Positions 58,721 through 64,000 of a DNA stretch of 64,000 bases are shown piece by piece. Numbering within the stretch: the first letter of the stretch is position 1; each line of letters starts with the position of its first letter. The DNA comes from Microvelia longipes. Taxonomy: Eukaryota; Arthropoda; Insecta; Hemiptera; Veliidae. The stretch spans positions 78,438,460 to 78,502,459 of the forward strand of contig JACMZG010000008.1 in the NCBI GenBank assembly GCA_018340805.1, given 5' to 3'. Below the pieces are notes generated by a model. It was given only the letters and a program-made list of their open reading frames with translations. It was not told where the DNA came from and ran no database searches. A program made the position numbers and the translations under genes.

Positions 58721-59262
58721 AATATGGCATATATTAACAACACCAACTTCGTCTTTCCACCAATAAGCTTTACTTTAACTCTGAGCAGAGCCGGCTTTCG
58801 GCAATAATGCCATCTACAGTGCCTAAACAAGTAACAATCATAACTTAACAAAATAACTTAATATAAATAACCTAATCTTAACACACTAAATAAAAGGTCC
58901 AAAAAAATAAAATACAAAGTTAAAAAATCCAAAACTAAAAAATAAATAAGTTTATATAAATAAATAAATATAATAATAAATAAATGAAATGATAAATAAA
59001 TAAAAATAATAAATAAATAAAATAAGTAAATAAATAATAAAGAAATAATAATAAATAAATAAAATAGTAAATTAATAAAATAATAAATGAATAAAATAAT
59101 AAATAAATAAATAAAATAATAAATAAAAAAATAAAATAATAAAGATATAACCAAATAAAATAATTAATAAAATAAGAAAGGGAAGTTACCGGTGAGATGT
59201 TGAGTCTTTCAATTCTTGGAGTCTGACTGAAGGAGGTTTAATGGAACTCGCTAAAGCTTGAA

Positions 59263-61145
59263 TTATAACCGAGCCCCTCCGTCAGTCTTATCATTTAAGC
59301 AATCATCACCGTTGTATTCTAGAGCCCTTCTAATTTCAAAATTCTCCAACGAGTTTAATCTTTCGCCCTTGTTCTCAAAGTGCAGAAAACCAACCTCATG
59401 ACCGTCCTTACCATGTGCCTCCGTACTAATGTGGGTATAAAAATTCGTTGGGCCTTTCAGGTGTTCCTTGAAACGGGTGGAAAATTTGCGCCCTGTTTGC
59501 CCTAAGTAAAATTTCTTGCAGTCTTGAAAACCGCACTTTATAATATATACACCACTTTTTTCGAAGGAGTCTACTGTATCTTTAGGTTTAGAAAGTTCGT
59601 GCCTTAGGGTGCTTATAGAGCGAAAAGCTGTTCGTAAACCGGCATTTTTGAGGCAAGTAGACACTTTGGTGGAAACTGGCCCAATGTAGGGATTGAGCAC
59701 CACTTAGTGGTTACATCACTGTGCGTGCCTTCTTGGCCATCAGGATAAATAAGTTTAAGCGTTTTCTGCCTCTCCTTTCTTTCTATGAGCTTATCTACTA
59801 TGGAAGAGTCATAACCGTTATTAGTGGCTATAAGGTGCAAGATACGCTTTTCCTTATCAAAATTAACTCTAGTGAGAGGGGTGTTCACCAGACGATACGT
59901 GTAACTATGAAAAGCCGCCATTTTCTGGGCCCAAGGATGCCTTGATGAAGCATGAAGTACGGTATCAGTACACGTAAGTTTGCGGTAAATTGAGACGTCT
60001 ATGGTGTTTCCTAGTTTTGATAACGTAAGGTCTAGGTAATTAAGCGATCCTGCGTTGTTCTCGACTTCCATAGTGAAGCTTATACCTTGAAAGCATTTAT
60101 TTAAATATTTTAAGAATAAATCTAACTGTTTCATTGATCCACTCCAAAGAACAAAAATGTCGTCCACATAACGCTTCCATAAAATAATAAGCTCCCTAAA
60201 AGGGTTCTCTTCACTATCTACACAGTGCTTATAGAAGTTGTGCATGAATACTTCTGCAGCCAAGCAACTTAAAGGATTACCCATTGCAAGGCCTTTAGGG
60301 TTAGAATAGATGACCCCATTGAAAACAGCGTAGTTAAATTCAAAACACAGGCTAATCAATTCCATCATCTCGGCGTTTAGGATTTTATCATGCGATTTTC
60401 GTCTCAGTAGAATGTTCATGAGCTTTAAGCAGATGTCAGGCGGTATACTAGTGAACAAGTCAACCACGTCGAAAGAAACCAAAGTATAATTTTGACTCAT
60501 TTGTATAGATTGGAGGTTTTGAATCAATTCAGAACTGTTTTTTATCGCGTCACTAGCCTGAAAACCTGTTATTCTCTTGAAGTCTTTATTAAGTTCTTTA
60601 GCGATCTTTTCCGTTGCCGAACCGCAGCATGGTACTATAGGCCTAACTGGCATACCAGGCTTGTGAACCTTGATAGCTCCATACAACCTAGGCGCTTGCG
60701 CGTTCATATTTAGCAGTCTAAAAGATTTACAATAAAGTGCTTTATTTTGTTTTAAGGCTGCCCGAACTTTTGATGAATATTAGGGGTCGGATCTTCAGTA
60801 AGAATAATGAAATTATGCTGCTTAATGAAGTTCTCTACACGCTCGATATAAGCGTTCTTCTTAATAACGACTGTAGCATTACCTTTGTCAGCTTTGACTA
60901 CGACCAGATCATTGTTTTTAATTTTTTCTTTTAAACTGGCTAATGCGTTTCTTTCTGCTACCTGTTGTTGTGTTTTATTAGTTTTTATATGTTTACTTTT
61001 TCTAATTTCGTTCTTTAGCACAACAGATAATTCAGCGTTAACATCAGGTCTTAGTTTTAAACTGTCTAGAGAAACTCCGAGCTGAATAATGTCGTTAGTA
61101 TTATTACTATAACAACTTGGTGAATATTTAAGTCCTCGGTCTAAA
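59263..61145 (-). pseudogene. Penelope-like element polyprotein: RT plus GIY-YIG nuclease
   Basis: The N-terminal frame (61145 down to 60752) holds LGVSLDSLKLRPDVNAEL and LVVVKADKGNATVVIKK, a block typical of the group. A one-base shift near 60755 leads to the RT frame 60707-59613, with RLYGAIKVHKPG, RPIVPCCGS, SFDVVDLFTSIP (motif A), GLAMGNPLSCLAAEVFM (motif B) and WKRYVDDIFVLW (motif C, YVDD). Near 59695 one T is missing compared with arm B, which shifts the frame. The last frame (59703-59263) has SGVYIIKCGFQDCKKFYLGQ and FKEHLKG, the GIY-YIG endonuclease. Penelope enzymes prime reverse transcription and integrate by these two activities. About 620 residues if continuous. Confidence 0.88.
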
Positions 61146-61156
61146 AGCTTAAGCTA

Positions 61157-61978
61157 GGTATAAGCTTCACTATGGAAGTCGAGAACAACGCAGGATCGCT
61201 TAATTACCTAGACCTTACGTTATCAAAACTAGGAAACACCATAGACGTCTCAATTTTACCGCAAACTTACGTGTACTGATACCGTACTTCATGCTTCATC
61301 AAGGCATCCTTGGCCCAGAAAATGGCGGCTTTTCATAGTTACACGTATCGTCTGGTGAACACCCCTCTCACTAGAGTTAATTTTGATAAGGAAAAGCGTA
61401 TCTTGCACCTTATAGCCACTAATAACGGTTATGACTCTTCCATAGTAGATAAGCTCATAGAAAGAAAGGAGAGGCAGAAAACGCTTAAACTTATTTATCC
61501 TGATGGCCAAGAAGGCACGCACAGTGATGTAACCACTAAGTGGTGCTCAATCCCTTACATTGGGCCAGTTTCCACCAAAGTGTCTACTTGCCTCAAAAAT
61601 GCCGGTTTACGAACAGCTTTTTCGCTCTATAAGCACCCTAAGGCACGAACTTTCTAAACTAAAGATACAGTAGACTCCTTCGAAAAATGGTGTATATATT
61701 ATAAAGTGCGGTTTCAAGACTGCAAGAAATTTTACTTAGGGCAAACAGGGCGCAAATTTTCCACCCGTTTCAAGGAACACCTGAAAGGCCCAACGAATTT
61801 TTATACCCACATTAGTACGGAGGCACATGGTAAGGACGGTCATGAGGTTGGTTTTCTGCACTTTGAGAACAAGGGGAAAGATTAAACTCGTTGGAGAATT
61901 TTGAAATTAGAAAGGCTCTAGAATACAACGGTGATGATTGCTTAAATGATAAGACTGACGAGGGGGCTCGGTTATAAT
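61157..61978 (+). pseudogene. Arm B copy of the Penelope-like RT end and GIY-YIG region
   Basis: From 61310 the frame reads the post-RT region (ATNNGYDSSIVDKLIERK), and CSIPYIGPVSTKVSTCL is intact here where arm A is shifted. A missing C near 61660 breaks it before the nuclease, whose signature still reads in other frames to 61978. The lesions in arms A and B differ, so they decayed, or were misread, independently. Confidence 0.8.
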
Positions 61979-62545
61979 TCAAGCTTTAGCGAGTTCCATT
62001 AAACCTCCTTCAGTCAGACTCCAAGAATTGAAAGACTCAACATCTCACCGGTAACTTCCCTTTCTTATTTTATTAATTATTTTATTTGGTTATTATCTTT
62101 ATTATTTATTTTATTTATTTATTATTTTATTTATTTATTTATATTTATTCATTTATTATTTTATTAATTTTTATTATTTTAATTATTATTATTCTTTATT
62201 ATTATTTATTATTTATTTATTTATTATTTTTATTTATTTATCATTTCATTTATTTATTATTATATTTATTTATTTATATAAACTTATTTATTTTTTAGGT
62301 TTTGGATTTTTAACTTTGTATTTTATTTTTTTGGACCTTTTATTTAGTGTGTTAAGATTAGGTTATTTATATTAAGTTATTTTGTTAAGTTATGATTGTT
62401 ACTTGTTTAGGCACTGTAGATGGCATTATTGCCGAAAGCCGGCTCTGCTCAGAGTTAAAGTAAAGCTTATTGGTGGAAAGACGAAGTTGGTGTTGTTAAT
62501 ATTGTAGACCATTCCACGGCGCTCACTGAAGTTAATATGGCATAT

Positions 62546-63421
62546 GTTTATATACATATATACTATATGATAAACTATATGTATGATATATGATATCATC
62601 TACTATGGTCAAAATCAACTGCTCTGTTTAAAAACATCAAAAGCATTGTTTACTGTGAAACACTCTGACATCAGTGTAGACTGACTCGACTAAAGTAATA
62701 TTTACAAAACAAATTATTTGCAATATGTTTCAAATTTATAAATAAAGGTAACAATACTCTCCCCATGATAGTTGAGGAAAAATATGACTATATGTTTACG
62801 AAGTGTGGATTACAAGATAGGCCTTGATACATCATTGCTGATAGCAGAACATTTTGTGACTAGATTAACATTAAGTGTACTCTATTGAAGCCTAAGTGGA
62901 ATATCTTAGGAACTGTTAATTCCTATTTCAGATAGAACAGAATAAACCCTATGTGCAACTGTGCCAAGATTTAATACAGCCATGAACCTTGAGGTTTTAA
63001 TAGCTGAGTGTTGACACTCACTCAGAAGTCCTTTATCATCAAATGTAAACATGCACTAAGAAGGCTTTTATTTACAAATGGTACAGTTTTGAGAAATTGA
63101 ATTATTCAATTTTCAAGTAATGTCTTTTTGAATGAAACGCATGGAAACAAATATAAACTTTCAGAATAATTAGAAATATCAAAGAATTTTGTTTCTTTAC
63201 CCTCAAGATCAATGAAAATTATCTTGAAGAAGAGTTAAATCCATTGAAGAAAAACTTACCGCTATTCATTGGCTTTGAATGTTCTACCTACCACTGATAT
63301 GGTTTAATCTGACAGCATATTAATTTTTGATTATTTGTCATTTAAAAGTAGGGTTTTAGAATTAAAAATTTCCCAAGATATTCTTTGTATGCTTAAGCAG
63401 TGGTTAATAAGAGCAATTTGT
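62546..63421. other. No gene seen; probable 3' UTR of the proline-rich gene at its right
   Basis: AT-rich. The part next to 63422 should be the 3' untranslated region of the minus-strand gene. No decisive polyadenylation signal was identified. Confidence 0.4.
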
Positions 63422-64000
63422 TTACTTATTTCTATTTGGAATTGGAGGAGGTCCAGAAGATCTGGGTGGAATAGGTGGAGGTGCTTGAGGAGGAGGCATA
63501 CTAGGAGGTGTAGAAGCTTCGCTGTCAATAGACTGGCTACGTTTTGGTGTCGCTGACCCGGAGTCTGGTCTCTTTGGTATAGGGGGTGCTCCATCTGGTT
63601 GAGGTCTTACTTCAGGGCATGGAGGGGGAGGTGTTTGACGTTCAGGAGCTAATGGTGGAGTTTGACGCTCTGGGCAGGGTGGTGGTGGTGTTTGGCGTTC
63701 CACACTTGGTGGTGTTTGACGTTCTACACAGGGTGGTGTTTGGCGTTCAGGACAAGGAGGTGGAGGAGGCTGTCTGTTCTCAGGAGGAGGTGGAACAGGC
63801 CTTATTGGCACTCTCTGCACTTCTTCTACTTTCCTAGCTGGACTATTATCAGGTCTTTTTGGCATATTAGAACTGACTTTAGGTTGAGGAGGCCTGTTAG
63901 GCTGTGGCGGCCTAGAAGGACTCGAACAAGCCTTAATATCAACATTTTCAGGCACTCTATAGTCACAAAGTGCTACTGTATTATTCTTACACAAATCTAT
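63422..64000 (-). CDS. Proline-rich SH3-ligand-like protein, C-terminal part (partial)
   Basis: The frame is open from the window edge (64000) to a TAA at 63422-63424. The first residues, IDLCKNNTVALCDYRVPENV, look like the end of a folded region. Then comes a proline-rich tail: SRPPQPNRPPQP, PKRPDNSPARK, PVPPPPENRQPPPPP, five ERQTPP repeats, PPIPKRPD, a Ser-rich SQSIDSEAST stretch, and a final APPPIPPRSSGPPPIPNRN. Many PxxP cores with Arg or Lys fit SH3-domain binding, as in endocytic or cytoskeletal adaptors (synaptojanin-, dynamin- or WIP-like tails). I cannot say which, and the defining domains would be outside the window. Codon use and lack of stops support a real last exon. The GC content is well above the surroundings. 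Confidence 0.6.
   Translation of the reverse strand: MDLCKNNTVALCDYRVPENVDIKACSSPSRPPQPNRPPQPKVSSNMPKRPDNSPARKVEEVQRVPIRPVPPPPENRQPPPPPCPERQTPPCVERQTPPSVERQTPPPPCPERQTPPLAPERQTPPPPCPEVRPQPDGAPPIPKRPDSGSATPKRSQSIDSEASTPPSMPPPQAPPPIPPRSSGPPPIPNRNK

Larger units (their letters stand above)
58721..62545. mobile_element. Head-to-head Penelope-like element with long inverted arms
   Basis: Arm A (about 58733-60085, minus) and arm B (about 61157-62512, plus) are close inverted copies of the 3' half of a Penelope-like element: the RT end, GIY-YIG nuclease, an A/T-rich (TTTA)n region and the terminal hairpin motif. The minus-strand unit continues beyond arm A through the RT and N-terminal region to about 61145. 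A 12-base direct repeat AATATGGCATAT lies at 58721-58732 and 62534-62545, consistent with a target duplication. Arm B is followed by about 20 extra bases before it. Confidence 0.85.

Noticed and set aside
58858..59154. Hydrophobic Leu/Ile/Tyr/Phe-rich ORF (and 62086-62298) as a membrane protein
   Set aside because: It is a translation of the (TTTA)n-like region of the Penelope-like element arms.
63335..63837. Plus-strand ORFs opposite the proline-rich gene
   Set aside because: They are antisense shadows of CCT/CCA-rich codons. The minus frame has the coherent proline-rich repeats.

Overview
This is an AT-rich, intron-bearing animal nuclear DNA window, most likely from an arthropod and probably an insect. 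The evidence is a spliced metazoan taspase-1 gene, an I-clade LINE with an RNase H domain, Penelope-like elements with a GIY-YIG domain, several MITE families, a 5S rRNA-derived SINE and very long (TA)n tracts. I cannot place it more finely. It contains one 1000-base assembly gap (34234-35233) and one isolated N (34097). Many single-base frameshifts in the transposon ORFs may be real decay or residual sequencing error.

Host genes are few. The clearest is the 5' part of a threonine aspartase (TASP1) gene on the + strand. It has five coding exons between 42643 and 52196 whose intron phases all agree (1, 0, 2, 1, 0). The exons carrying the catalytic threonine are not in the window. At 28590-29090 there is a short secreted trypsin-like protein, with a TATA box upstream, that has lost its catalytic histidine and its C-terminal half. 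At the right edge, on the - strand, is the 3' coding end of a proline-rich SH3-ligand protein (63422-64000).

The rest is mostly repeats. From left to right: 5S-derived SINE pieces (1-215, 9033-9310, 34150-34233, 55255-55365); TIR elements of at least five families, including a 0.3 kb hAT-like MITE with perfect 8-bp target duplications and one copy nested in another; an I-clade LINE (11944-17760); minisatellites of 51, 67, 37 and 21 bp; LINE 3' fragments; a second LINE with a coiled-coil ORF1 (37849-41960); and a 3.8 kb head-to-head Penelope-like element at 58.7-62.5 kb. A degraded relative of the Penelope-like element lies inside a TASP1 intron.

The most notable feature is in TASP1 intron 4, ending 30 bp before exon 5. 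It is an inverted array (50434-52102) of a roughly 315-bp satellite in which every complete unit carries all the conserved nucleotides of a hammerhead ribozyme: two copies on the - strand and three on the + strand. The + copies would be transcribed with the TASP1 pre-mRNA. A diverged monomer in intron 2 has lost half of the ribozyme. Separately, the ends of the Penelope-like elements share a hairpin motif (CTGATGA, stem, AAA) whose stem pairing is kept through base changes.
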